From: Candidatus [Bacteroides] periocalifornicus
GTDB lineage: Bacteria; Bacteroidota; Bacteroidia; Bacteroidales; CAJPTX01
Length of the DNA stretch: 27,932 bases
Assembly (NCBI GenBank): GCA_001421095.1
Contig: LIIK01000036.1
Span: 1-27,932, forward strand
Direction: 5' to 3'
The translations under genes and the position numbers were made by a program. Shown in pieces: positions 8,898 to 17,203 of the stretch (its first letter is position 1; every line of letters begins with the position of its first letter). The notes beneath the pieces are model-generated. The model worked only from the letters and a program-made list of their open reading frames with translations. It had not been told where the DNA came from and ran no database searches.

Positions 8898-9254
8898 TTA
8901 CGCCCTATAGCGGGCCTGAATCTTGGCTACCACCTCGCCATTAGCCTCTACCCGTCCCTCTATTCTGCAACCCTCCTTAGGCATCACCACCACCTGGAGC
9001 TCTGTAATCTTCCGAGGATCTACCAAACGCACGAACTTACAGCTTCGCAGCTCCTCCCACTCCACGTTGCGTTCTAGCAGACGTGCCGTGCACTCGCGAA
9101 CCATGTACAGCATGCAAACGCCCGGGAGGATGGGGGATTGCGGAAAGTGCACCGTATAGATGGAGTGCGCACCGTTGAGCCGCACAGAATACACGCCGCA
9201 TCCCTCTCTGCGCTCCAGTTCCTCTAGGCTATAGAGCCCTTCAATCGGATACAT
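8898..9254 (-). CDS. Hotdog-fold 3-hydroxyacyl-ACP dehydratase, FabZ/ApeI-like
   Basis: 118 residues, short for FabZ (~145), with the family signature HFPQSPILPGVCML at 36-49 that includes the catalytic His36. The helix that normally carries the acidic residue follows at MVRECTARLL. It should remove water from 3-hydroxyacyl-ACP intermediates to form the conjugated double bonds, working with the second dehydratase at 15731-15291. It sits 8 bp after the LolA-like gene and 10 bp before the glycosyltransferase gene, inside the tightly packed half of the operon. Confidence 0.75.
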   Translation of the reverse strand: MYPIEGLYSLEELERREGCGVYSVRLNGAHSIYTVHFPQSPILPGVCMLYMVRECTARLLERNVEWEELRSCKFVRLVDPRKITELQVVVMPKEGCRIEGRVEANGEVVAKIQARYRA

Positions 9255-9262
9255 ACGCCCTC

Positions 9263-9967
9263 CTATTTACGCACACGTCCCAGAGTAAAAAGCTCGCCTG
9301 GGAGTTCCTGACTCTCCACATGGTTACTGAATCGGTAGCTCAACGTATCGCCGTTGCTCTCCTGGATTACCAGCTCTTCCACACGAAAACTCTCCTGCTC
9401 CATGTAGATCGAAACTCGGCTCAGCATCTGCTTAACCATTTGGTTCTTCGGGATGAAAACGATTCGCAACAGCCTCCCGTTGCTGGCGTACTCCACCCCG
9501 TACTGCCCCCTTACCGCCTGCAGATCCCCCCCTAGGCTTGCGCGTACCAGTTTCTGCATTTCTGCCATTAGGGGGTTGCCCCGTTTGAGGCCTTTACCCT
9601 TCAGCGGAATCTCGGTTCGCTTACCGTCCATCTCCATCAGGAGGCTATCCGGACGCACTATCAGCACCAACCGCTCGGGCTGCTCGTAGGTGAAACGCAC
9701 ACTCGCGTCATTTCTATAGTAGAATCGCCCGCTCGCCACGCTGGCATTCAGCAGTAGAGCCGCACGCTTCTCCTGGCGGAAATCGCACTTCACGTTGGGT
9801 ATTTTCTTACTCCATTCACGCAGGCGAACCAGAAGGCTATCGGTCTCTGCTAGAGGTTTATACCCTTGCCCATCGTCAGGCTTCTGGGCTAGCACAGTAC
9901 CGAGCCCGAAAGCCAGCACTACGCACCACAGGCACACGGCAAACGCCCTTCTGCTCACAGTCCTCAT
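9263..9967 (-). CDS. LolA-like outer-membrane lipoprotein carrier protein
   Basis: 234 residues with a clear Sec signal peptide (MRTVSRR then a hydrophobic core, likely cleaved near LA-Q at 27/28), so periplasmic. The mature part has the LolA-type pattern: an amphipathic N-terminal helix, FRQEKR, SGRFYYRNDASVRFTYEQP, RLVLIVRPDSLLMEMDGK, then alternating beta strands. LolA-family proteins ferry lipidated cargo across the periplasm. In aryl polyene clusters a LolA-like protein is thought to carry the polyene lipid towards the outer membrane. It starts 2 bp after the deacetylase stop. It is probably not the housekeeping lipoprotein carrier, given its location. Confidence 0.83.
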   Translation of the reverse strand: MRTVSRRAFAVCLWCVVLAFGLGTVLAQKPDDGQGYKPLAETDSLLVRLREWSKKIPNVKCDFRQEKRAALLLNASVASGRFYYRNDASVRFTYEQPERLVLIVRPDSLLMEMDGKRTEIPLKGKGLKRGNPLMAEMQKLVRASLGGDLQAVRGQYGVEYASNGRLLRIVFIPKNQMVKQMLSRVSIYMEQESFRVEELVIQESNGDTLSYRFSNHVESQELPGELFTLGRVRK

Positions 9968-9969
9968 TC

Positions 9970-10644
9970 TTACTCTAAATCTAGCGGCACCACCCTATAC
10001 CCCCGGGCTATCACCCCCTGCAATACCAGACGTAGGGTTTCGGCAGCCTCTGGTAGCCTATCGTGCAGGAGTACTATTGCTCCTGGGCGTAATTTCTGTA
10101 ATACCCTGCGAGATACCCTACTGGGGGATCTCCAGAAGGTATCAAAACTCCGAATGCTCCAGCCAACGCACTTCAGCCCCTCGCAGCGTACTAGCCTCCC
10201 TATCGTTGGATTCGTTACCCCAAATGGAGGGCGGTAGAGCTGCACCCTCATGCCAAGCAACGGTTCTAGCGCATCTTGCGTTCGCTCAGTATCGTAGCGC
10301 ATAGCCCTGTAGCTTTTCAATGGGTATCCGTTCCCATGCGCCCAGCTGTGAAGACCTACAGTATGCCCCTCACCCACCATGCGTTCCACCAGCTCTGGGA
10401 ACTCTAGCACCCGTACCCCCACGCAGAAAAAGGTTGCCTGCACCCCGAAATCCTTAAGCACATCGAGCACCCGCTCGGTAGCATTGCCAGCTGGCCCGTC
10501 GTCAAAGGTTATCGCAATGCGCTTATCCGTAGCATTCAACCGGCAGATGCTACGGACATAGATACCAGCCCGCATACTCGCCGAAGCGTAGAATGCTGCC
10601 AGTAGCACACCCAATCCTAAGCATATGCCCAGTACCACCATCAC
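9970..10644 (-). CDS. NodB-type polysaccharide deacetylase family protein
   Basis: About 224 residues. An N-terminal hydrophobic segment (residues ~2-21) suggests membrane anchoring. The NodB metal-dependent deacetylase motifs are complete: TFDDGP (46-51), HSWAH (99-103, metal-binding His pair), RPPFG (138-142) and LLHD near the C-terminus. The start is either GTG at 10644, overlapping the upstream stop by 4 nt, or ATG at 10641, overlapping by one nt (TGATG); the protein differs by one residue. Such genes recur in Bacteroidota flexirubin-type clusters. It may deacetylate the sugar added by the neighbouring glycosyltransferase, which is inference. Confidence 0.85.
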   Translation of the reverse strand: MMVVLGICLGLGVLLAAFYASASMRAGIYVRSICRLNATDKRIAITFDDGPAGNATERVLDVLKDFGVQATFFCVGVRVLEFPELVERMVGEGHTVGLHSWAHGNGYPLKSYRAMRYDTERTQDALEPLLGMRVQLYRPPFGVTNPTIGRLVRCEGLKCVGWSIRSFDTFWRSPSRVSRRVLQKLRPGAIVLLHDRLPEAAETLRLVLQGVIARGYRVVPLDLE

Positions 10645-11456
10645 ACGCCTCGCACCGCTATTTCGGTTACCGTATCGCCCGCAGATGCCCGTATCACCCG
10701 CACGTCTCCACTCCCGTGTAGGTGATCCAGCGCGTAGACCAATCCGTAGGCCTGGGCCGTACCATACTCACCGCATTCACTCTGGTAGCTGCCCGCAGAC
10801 ACCAGTTCAGCCTCCACCCCTGTAGCCCCACACCCCATGTAGACATCCTCTAGTTGCGCTTTGGCATCTTTTGGATTGGTAGAAAGAACAAAAAATGCCA
10901 CACCCTCGCCAAGCCCGTATTTAGCCCCCACCCCTCTGCTGTGCATAGCAGCCTCTGAGTAGGGTGTTAGCTCGTCAAAGGCCCCCACTAGCACCGTCTC
11001 GTACTCCGTATTCTGCAGTAGCAAGTAAGCCTCCAGCATAGCTAGAGCAAAGCTGTAAACGCTCTGCACATGGGTATTATTGTAGCAGGAGAGTTTACGA
11101 GATACTGCTATTTGCCCTCCTAGCGTGTTGAAGGTCGATTGCATGAAGGGTGTGGGCGATACCAGCCGTTCATCCTTCTCTAGCACATCACGCCCGAAAC
11201 GTATTGTCTCGGCAAGATAACCGTAACTGGTAGCCGTTATCACTGCGTCCACCCGTTCTATGCCCTCTAGGCACTGCAAGGCAAGGGTGAGACCCGTGCG
11301 CGAAAGTCTATCCAAACGGCGGCGCACCATCGGTGCTATCCATCTGCTGCTATCGGGTTCCACCATCTCGTGCGCTGGCGGGCAGCATCCATTGCCTGTG
11401 GCCCGCAACCGGTGTTCAGCCTTCGTATACTTGGCTATATAGACCTCTGCCTGCAT
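10641..11456 (-). CDS. Ketosynthase-like chain-length-factor protein lacking the active-site Cys
   Basis: 271 residues, about two thirds of a normal ketosynthase, consistent with the N-terminal-ketosynthase-like family found in aryl polyene clusters. The nucleophile-elbow region reads CYNNTHVQSVYSF (124-136) instead of TACSSG, so no condensation Cys is present at the elbow, and no C-terminal His pair follows. It starts 3 bp after the stop of an intact ketosynthase (12641-11460), which suggests the two form a KS/chain-length-factor heterodimer like the KS-CLF pairs of other aryl polyene systems. The role inferred is setting polyene length. Confidence 0.75.
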   Translation of the reverse strand: MQAEVYIAKYTKAEHRLRATGNGCCPPAHEMVEPDSSRWIAPMVRRRLDRLSRTGLTLALQCLEGIERVDAVITATSYGYLAETIRFGRDVLEKDERLVSPTPFMQSTFNTLGGQIAVSRKLSCYNNTHVQSVYSFALAMLEAYLLLQNTEYETVLVGAFDELTPYSEAAMHSRGVGAKYGLGEGVAFFVLSTNPKDAKAQLEDVYMGCGATGVEAELVSAGSYQSECGEYGTAQAYGLVYALDHLHGSGDVRVIRASAGDTVTEIAVRGV

Positions 11457-11459
11457 AGC

Positions 11460-12641
11460 CTACCCCTCCATTGAGAATATGAGCGAGGTGCAATTGCCAC
11501 CAAAACCAAAGCTATTGCTCATGGCGTAGGAGTACTTGCAGCCGCAAGCCTGCTGGGTTATTGGGCGTAAATCCACCTCGGGCATTGGCACAGAAAAACC
11601 CGTATTCCTATACCTATACCCCTGCTGCAGAGCCTTTACGGTAAACACAGCCTCTATGCCGCCTGCCGCCCCTAGCGTATGCCCTGTTAAGCCCTTAGTG
11701 CTGCTGAAAGGAGGAACCTCCCCCCCGAATACCGCCAGCATGGCAGCAACCTCGCTGGCATCATTGGTTGGGGTAGCCGTGCCGTGCGCATTGATGTAGC
11801 CAATCTTGTTAGGTTCTACGCCCGCTTTCCGTAGCGCAGCCTCCATAGCCATACGAGCGCCCCGTCCCTCGGGCGATGTGCCGGTTTGGTGGTAGGCATC
11901 ATTCGCATTGCCCCAGCCGCAAAGCTGGGAGTAGGTATTGCCCTGAACCTCGTCAGAACGGCGAATCACTATGAAACCAGCCCCTTCGCCTAATGTTAAC
12001 CCACACCGGTTGGCATCAAAGGGCTTGCAGGGTTCGGAAGAGATCAGCCCAAGGGAGTTGAAACCATTGAGGGTGAATCTGCAGAGGGCGTCCATTCCAC
12101 CGCAAACCACAGTATCGAGCCGATGCTGCTCCAGCAGTATAGCCCCGAGCATAATGGCATTTGCCCCCGAAGAGCAAGCGGTACTCAGCGTATCGTAGTA
12201 GCCAATGCCCAGCTGGTTGGCTATCCAAGCCGTCACATCGCCACACCCATGATACCTTAGCCAGTAGCCTCGCCTTTCATCGACCCTGCCATCGAGGGTA
12301 AAGTGCCGCTCGGTAATATCCATCCCCCCCGTGGTAGTGCCAAGCACCAACCCTACCCGTTCGCTGGCTGGTGCTACTCCAGCATCCCGAATGGCCTCTT
12401 GGCAGGCAATTAGCCCCAGGAGCGCAGTCCTAGGTACATTGGGGTGGAATCGCAAAGCCGCCCGCTCGCTTAGCTGCCTATTGCTGGCCGGCACCTCTGC
12501 CACCGGGAAGCTAAGGTGCGATCCGGCTAGCTGTGCCGCGGGAGCTATAGGCATGCGTTCCTGCCCGAGGCCGTGCAGATTGGCCTCTGTACCGAACCCC
12601 AAAGCGCTTACTACCCCCAAGCCAGTAACCGCGATGCCCAT
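11460..12641 (-). CDS. Beta-ketoacyl-ACP synthase (FabF-like), intact catalytic triad
   Basis: 393 residues, full family length. The catalytic set is visible: Cys156 in STACSSG, His286 in NAHGTATPTND, Lys316 in SSTKGLTGHT and His321, plus the C-terminal NSFGFGG loop. It should condense malonyl-ACP with the growing aryl-polyenyl chain. It starts 9 bp after the first acyl carrier protein and is followed after 3 bp by the Cys-less KS-like gene, its likely partner. It is one of three ketosynthases with complete active sites in the cluster. Confidence 0.9.
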   Translation of the reverse strand: MGIAVTGLGVVSALGFGTEANLHGLGQERMPIAPAAQLAGSHLSFPVAEVPASNRQLSERAALRFHPNVPRTALLGLIACQEAIRDAGVAPASERVGLVLGTTTGGMDITERHFTLDGRVDERRGYWLRYHGCGDVTAWIANQLGIGYYDTLSTACSSGANAIMLGAILLEQHRLDTVVCGGMDALCRFTLNGFNSLGLISSEPCKPFDANRCGLTLGEGAGFIVIRRSDEVQGNTYSQLCGWGNANDAYHQTGTSPEGRGARMAMEAALRKAGVEPNKIGYINAHGTATPTNDASEVAAMLAVFGGEVPPFSSTKGLTGHTLGAAGGIEAVFTVKALQQGYRYRNTGFSVPMPEVDLRPITQQACGCKYSYAMSNSFGFGGNCTSLIFSMEG

Positions 12642-12650
12642 TGCCCGTGT

Positions 12651-12914
12651 TTACTTCTGGTTAGCCTCTATGTACGCCGCCATCGCCTCTATGCTGGCAA
12701 AGGCCTTACGCCCCTCTTCAGGAGAGGTTAGCCTACAGCCATAGCTACGTTCCAGCATCAAGGTTAGCTCTAGGGCATCTATCGAATCCAGCCCGAGTCC
12801 CTCGCCAAAGAGCGGGGCATCGTTCTCAATGTCCTCGGGGGCTATCTCCTCTAGATTCAGCACCTCGATTACATCCCGTTTCAAGCTCTCTACCAGCTCA
12901 CTGTGTGCAGACAT
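12651..12914 (-). CDS. Acyl carrier protein 1 of the cluster
   Basis: 87 residues, acidic and helical, with the phosphopantetheine attachment Ser44 in GLDSIDALEL. It starts 9 bp downstream of the fused ketosynthase and ends 9 bp before the next ketosynthase, so it is translated with its partner enzymes. Two distinct carrier proteins are typical of aryl polyene pathways; one may carry the starter and the other the elongating chain, but sequence does not tell which. Confidence 0.9.
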   Translation of the reverse strand: MSAHSELVESLKRDVIEVLNLEEIAPEDIENDAPLFGEGLGLDSIDALELTLMLERSYGCRLTSPEEGRKAFASIEAMAAYIEANQK

Positions 12915-12923
12915 GTCTATATT

Positions 12924-14780
12924 CTATTTCAGTCGCATCAATTCGAATTCTGCCCGATACTCCCCTTGGAGGTAGTCGCACCACCCCACCACCGCATGGC
13001 TGGCGTAAGGGCACTGCTCAGCTATACGGTGGGCTCGTTGCCACGCTTGCCCGTTAGGCTCGTTCTCTAGCAGGAATATATTCTCGCCTTGCCACCCAAA
13101 GCATACGCAAAGCTCACCTAAAACCGTGCTGGGCAATGTGTAGAGGAATGTGCTAGGGCTGCCCATCCGCCCTATTCCGAGCGATTCCTGATGCTTAATA
13201 TCGCTATTCAGACTGCCGTGCTGGTTCATCAGCACCACGCACGTTTCCTCTGGTTTAAACTCTTTCCCATAGCCTCTTAGCAGGTACTGTCCTGCCACCA
13301 CTCCTAGCTGGCACTGCTCATCCATCCGCCCGAATCGCTTGCCTATCCCCTCATCGGGAATTCGCGCCCCCCGTATGAACTCTGGAAACGCCGTATCTAC
13401 TTGGCTGTAAACCACCTCGCCATCTACCCGCACCTCTCCGCTCGCTATTCGCACCCTACGCAGCACCTCTAGCTTATGCGCCGCAATATTAGTAAAATCC
13501 TGTTTTTGGACAATGGGAGTCGCTATGGATAGATTAACGTATTGTGAATCAATACCAGCATCAGACAACATGCTGCGCACAGCACCACCATGGGCCTGCT
13601 CATGCTGCACCACCACTGCCGCATTGCACCCCCCAAAACCTGAAGCTGTTTTCAGTACGGCATTGCCAGCTATAGGCTGCTCTTGGCTCAACACCCCCAT
13701 TGGCTCGGGAGTTCCCCGCTTGCAGAAACCGTATGTACGAGGGATTACGCCCCCCTTCATCGCCTCAAGCATCAGCGCCAACTCTACCAAGCCGCATGCC
13801 CCGAGCGTATGCCCAAGGAAACCCTTGTACCCCACAGCCGGCACGCTGGAGAGATGCGCGAGCGCGTAGGCTTTAGACTCCATCTCGTCATTGTAGATAG
13901 TGGCAGTGCCGTGGGGCGATACGAAAGCCAAATCATCAGCCCTAACCTCAGCCTCCTCCATTGCGTGCGTTATAGCCGCCGCGAGGGGTTTTCCAGTGCG
14001 CGAAGGTGCCGATAAATGGTTGGCATCATTGGTAGTAGCCCCTCCCACAATGTTGAATGTGAAGCCGGGCGCGTACTCTACAGGGGCTGAGGAGAGCAGC
14101 ATAGCTCCTACCCCCTCGCCAAGATTCAATCCTTTCCGATTGCTATCGAACGGTTTAGCCTGCCCAGAATCCAACGATTTCAGGCTGGCAAACCCCTCGC
14201 AGATGAATGTACCCAACTCGTCGCCAGCGCACACCAGCACCTGTTCATACCCCTCGAAAAGCAGCCACTTTCGCGCCAGGATCAACGCGCTCAACGCTGA
14301 TATGCAAGCCTGCGATACCGTAGCCACACCACCCGCTATCCCGAGCCGTGCAGCCAATCGCTCCGTAGTCCCCGTTAGGCTAACCTCATCATGCGTAGCT
14401 CCTGGCTGGCCGAGCGCATCGATATTCCCCTTGGTTGAGGCGAAGATAAAGCCCAGTTTCCGCCTCGCTTCTACACCCACCTTCCCCTTCTCAAGCACCG
14501 CCTCGCAGCAGCGTAGCAGCTTGTTCTCCAACCGACTAAGCCCCTCTTCTCCCGCCTCCTCCCCCTCCATCTTCCCTAGGGGAAACCGCCCGTACTCGCT
14601 CTCGTAGCACGTAGGCATCCGCTCTGCTAAGAGCCTCAAATCCGCCGCCTCGCAGCTATTCTGCACTAAGCATACATCCCTATCCACCACATCGCAGGCC
14701 AGCATGCGGGCATGGTTCGCCTCTACCCCATAGCCAAGGCAGGTCTCTATCTCACTGGCAGCTATATACACCCCGCTCAT
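12924..14780 (-). CDS. Beta-ketoacyl synthase fused to a degenerate KS-like C-terminal domain
   Basis: The start is placed at 14780 (MSGVYIAAS), where ATGA overlaps the thioesterase stop; the longest frame begins at 14801. This gives 618 residues, about 200 more than a usual ketosynthase. Residues 1-~395 are a complete KS: Cys159 (SQACISAL), His290 (SPHGTATIYND), Lys319 (GYKGFLGHT), His324 and SGFGGCN. Residues ~415-618 look like a second, N-terminal-KS-like half: VVLMNQHGS, then GSPSTFLYTLPSTVLGELCV at 540-559, whose pattern parallels PFMQSTFNTLGGQIAV in the 271-residue Cys-less protein downstream. It resembles a KS and chain-length factor on one chain. The substrate step is unknown. Confidence 0.82.
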   Translation of the reverse strand: MSGVYIAASEIETCLGYGVEANHARMLACDVVDRDVCLVQNSCEAADLRLLAERMPTCYESEYGRFPLGKMEGEEAGEEGLSRLENKLLRCCEAVLEKGKVGVEARRKLGFIFASTKGNIDALGQPGATHDEVSLTGTTERLAARLGIAGGVATVSQACISALSALILARKWLLFEGYEQVLVCAGDELGTFICEGFASLKSLDSGQAKPFDSNRKGLNLGEGVGAMLLSSAPVEYAPGFTFNIVGGATTNDANHLSAPSRTGKPLAAAITHAMEEAEVRADDLAFVSPHGTATIYNDEMESKAYALAHLSSVPAVGYKGFLGHTLGACGLVELALMLEAMKGGVIPRTYGFCKRGTPEPMGVLSQEQPIAGNAVLKTASGFGGCNAAVVVQHEQAHGGAVRSMLSDAGIDSQYVNLSIATPIVQKQDFTNIAAHKLEVLRRVRIASGEVRVDGEVVYSQVDTAFPEFIRGARIPDEGIGKRFGRMDEQCQLGVVAGQYLLRGYGKEFKPEETCVVLMNQHGSLNSDIKHQESLGIGRMGSPSTFLYTLPSTVLGELCVCFGWQGENIFLLENEPNGQAWQRAHRIAEQCPYASHAVVGWCDYLQGEYRAEFELMRLK

Positions 14781-15220
14781 AGTCCTTTGCCTTTCTTCCA
14801 CTCCAGGAGAAAATCGGGAACTGATAGGATCAACTGCCTATCGCTCTGCCGAATGAATACCTGCGTACTCTCCGCCTCAGCCGCTACCTGTCCAGTACGA
14901 AGGTTGCGTATCGTGTAGGCAAAAACCAGCTTAGCCGCAGGCGTGTCCACAAACCGGATCTCCACCTCCACCCCATCGCCATAGTACAGGCTCTGCTTGT
15001 AGTCAATACGCACGTTCACCACGGGCGCCCACAGCCCCGTAACCATAGCCTCTTGGAAACCAAGCCTATGCTCCTGCCCAAAGGCTGCCCGTGCATCCTC
15101 CATGAAGTGCATATAGCTACCATGCCATACCACCCCCATAGCGTCGGTCTCGCTGAAGCGAATGCGCACCGTGATGCGGGTTGATATTGAGGTTACCTTA
15201 CCCTTTATGCTGCGGAGCAT
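14777..15220 (-). CDS. 4HBT/YbgC-type acyl-CoA/ACP thioesterase
   Basis: 147 residues with a hotdog fold of the 4-hydroxybenzoyl-CoA-thioesterase type. The signature RFSETDAMGVVWHGSYMHFM (21-40) carries the catalytic Asp26. It begins 70 bp after the dehydratase gene and its stop overlaps the next ketosynthase start (ATGA). In related clusters the thioesterase releases the polyene acid or edits stalled carrier proteins. Both roles are inferred. Confidence 0.85.
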   Translation of the reverse strand: MLRSIKGKVTSISTRITVRIRFSETDAMGVVWHGSYMHFMEDARAAFGQEHRLGFQEAMVTGLWAPVVNVRIDYKQSLYYGDGVEVEIRFVDTPAAKLVFAYTIRNLRTGQVAAEAESTQVFIRQSDRQLILSVPDFLLEWKKGKGL

Positions 15221-15290
15221 TGTAGACAGAATCTTCCAATAACTAACGTGGGCAAACCGCTACGCGCAGCACTGCCCAAAAGATATTTAT

Positions 15291-15731
15291 TCACTCTACC
15301 GCGAAGAACTTCATTCTCCCGCTGGCGAGAAACCCTCCGTTCACCCGAACCTCTACCTCCACTAGCGATAGGTTGCCGAGTTGCTGTATCTCTCGCACCC
15401 GCGACCTTAGCAACTCGCCCACCCGGGCTCTCCGGGCAAAATGCACCCCATCCACCGAGGCGATATAGCCCAGGGTTGCATCCAGCATCCCCATCAGGCG
15501 GAGTGCCCCAGCCCGAGAAGCCGCAGTTTGCGCTATGTGTTCCACCAGCCCGCACTCATCGAACTCCTCGCCCTGCACGAAAGTTCCGCCCGCACGTATC
15601 TCAAACCTGCAGTTGAACCACTCCCCATCAAAACCCTCGGCCGCATCTATAAGCAGAAATGGAGACCGATGGGGTATTAGCGAATCCAACGCCTCGCCCC
15701 TTAGCGGAAACTGTAATTCCCCGTTCGCCAT
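15291..15731 (-). CDS. ApeP-like hotdog 3-hydroxyacyl-ACP dehydratase
   Basis: 146 residues. The N-terminal LIPHRSPFLLID (18-29) and the EFDECGLVEHIAQTAASRAG helix are the pattern of the ApeP-like dehydratase family seen in aryl polyene and flexirubin clusters, distantly related to FabA/FabZ. It probably acts with the FabZ-like protein at 9254-8898 to dehydrate each 3-hydroxy intermediate. In other aryl polyene systems two dehydratases are also present and may form a heterodimer. It starts 4 bp after the methyltransferase stop. Confidence 0.8.
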   Translation of the reverse strand: MANGELQFPLRGEALDSLIPHRSPFLLIDAAEGFDGEWFNCRFEIRAGGTFVQGEEFDECGLVEHIAQTAASRAGALRLMGMLDATLGYIASVDGVHFARRARVGELLRSRVREIQQLGNLSLVEVEVRVNGGFLASGRMKFFAVE

Positions 15732-15735
15732 TTCA

Positions 15736-16893
15736 CTAGCCTTTTAGCCTACAGCACAGCAGGCTATGCCCTACTCCAAGCCCATCGGTCATGCTCTCGA
15801 GCTCCAGCCCAGCGCGCGACACTATGCCAAGCAGCGTGCCGCTATCAAAGAGCTTGCTGCACCCATTGGCCATCGTGGTGAAATAGGGCGATATCTGCGT
15901 TTGGCTGAAAGAGGCCGTCTCGTACCGCTGCCTATCCCACAGGGGTTCTAGGATGTACAACCGAGAATCTTTCGCCAAGCTTTCTGCAGCCCGCTCCACT
16001 ATACGCTGCGCATCATCTACCGAGAAGCAGTCGAGAAACTGGCTCATCCACACCGCATCGTATCCCTTTGGAAAACAGAGCCCCGCGTCGAGCATGTCGG
16101 CTGCGTAGCCATCTATCCTATCGCCCCCAGGGAGCTGTGCCACCTGCTTCTGCATGATGCCGAGCTGCCCAGGCAGATCCATGATGGTAACCCGAACCTC
16201 TGGCGAATGCTGCACACAGCGTAGCGCCCATCGCCCTGTATTGCCCCCCACATCCAGCAAGCGGTGTACTGGCCTAGCAAACACTATCGACAAGGCTTGC
16301 CCAAAACTCTGGTCTGAGTAGTAGTGGTCAAAAGCTAACCAGCTCTCAAGAACCGTGGGGGGGAGCTGGCTAAGTCCTTGGTATATAGTATCCCAAGTAC
16401 CAAAATGTTTCAACCCAACCGGCCTCCCTTCCTCCAAGCTCTCCTCCAGAGAGAAAAGCCCTTGGTAGCAGACATCGTGCACAAAGTTGATATTCACCCT
16501 AGTCATGGCGCTACGCAGCAAGAACCACCCCACTTTGCCCAGCAGCCAACGATCATCGTGGTGCAGCACAATCCCCGCCGTAAGGGCAGACTCCAGCAGC
16601 ACCCGCATAGCATACTCAGAGAGTTTGGCCTTCTGTGCCAACTCGGGTAGCGTGTAGCCATCTGCCCGCTCCGCAAGGCTTTCCAGCGTACCCCGACCAA
16701 GCAGCACGCGTGCGGTTTGGAATAGCACCGGGCCGAATGCAATCTGCTCTGCCAGTAGCTGCGCCTGTTGCGCCGTTACCCTATCGCGGGCATAGCGCTG
16801 TGCTACCGCATCCTCGGGGGCTATGCTAGCAGGGATTCGTTCTTCCGTATCCATAAAATCGAGGCCTTGGCAAACGGATCGCAGGCATTCCAT
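15736..16893 (-). CDS. SAM-dependent methyltransferase with N-terminal dimerisation/winged-helix region
   Basis: 385 residues. Residues ~45-125 look like the winged-helix/dimerisation region of plant-type O-methyltransferases (TLPELAQKAKLSEYAMRVLLESA). The SAM-binding motif is LLDVGGNTG (212-220), followed by VTIMDLP and GYDAVWMSQFLDCF. The start may be 16893 or the internal ATG at 16854 (MDTEERIP); neither has a strong ribosome site. In flexirubin-type pathways a methyltransferase modifies the aryl head group, so an aryl C- or O-methylation is inferred. It is separated from the upstream gene by 310 bp containing two solitary repeat ends, so it may have its own transcription start, though I found no consensus promoter there. 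Confidence 0.8.
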   Translation of the reverse strand: MECLRSVCQGLDFMDTEERIPASIAPEDAVAQRYARDRVTAQQAQLLAEQIAFGPVLFQTARVLLGRGTLESLAERADGYTLPELAQKAKLSEYAMRVLLESALTAGIVLHHDDRWLLGKVGWFLLRSAMTRVNINFVHDVCYQGLFSLEESLEEGRPVGLKHFGTWDTIYQGLSQLPPTVLESWLAFDHYYSDQSFGQALSIVFARPVHRLLDVGGNTGRWALRCVQHSPEVRVTIMDLPGQLGIMQKQVAQLPGGDRIDGYAADMLDAGLCFPKGYDAVWMSQFLDCFSVDDAQRIVERAAESLAKDSRLYILEPLWDRQRYETASFSQTQISPYFTTMANGCSKLFDSGTLLGIVSRAGLELESMTDGLGVGHSLLCCRLKG

Positions 16894-17203
16894 TTGTAGA
16901 GACGCTATTTTCCTTTACTTGTGACAAGAATTGTTAACCAAGCACTTGCATCCATCGAAGACCGTAGCGATACGGCATTCCGCATTGTTTAGAGGCATCT
17001 GCAAAAGTTCCGTATGGGTTCAATCTCTTATAGGGGGACTCTTCCCCTCTTGCGAGTAAATAGGTTTTAATCAATCAATCCCGTTTTTCGAAGACCGTAG
17101 CGACGCGGCGTGCCGCGTCGTTTAAGCCCTTTTACCTAAAGTCTCTAGCAACCCCGACGCTCCGTATCGTCTAAGCGACTTTTGTAGAGGGGCGTACTGA
17201 CGG
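16894..17203. repeat. 310-bp intragenic-operon gap with two solitary element ends
   Basis: No gene is visible. It contains a degenerate end palindrome at 16968-16987 and a perfect one at 17101-17120, each preceded by the right-end flank TCGAAGACCGTAG of the ~200-bp element. The interior and left end of the element are missing. This is the largest gap within the biosynthetic operon and separates the first five genes from the rest. No exact TAnnTTTG match was found on the minus strand here. Confidence 0.7.

Noticed and set aside
15205..15555. 116-codon minus-strand frame antiphase to the dehydratase gene
   Set aside because: It overlaps the recognised ApeP-like dehydratase in a different frame and has no family resemblance.
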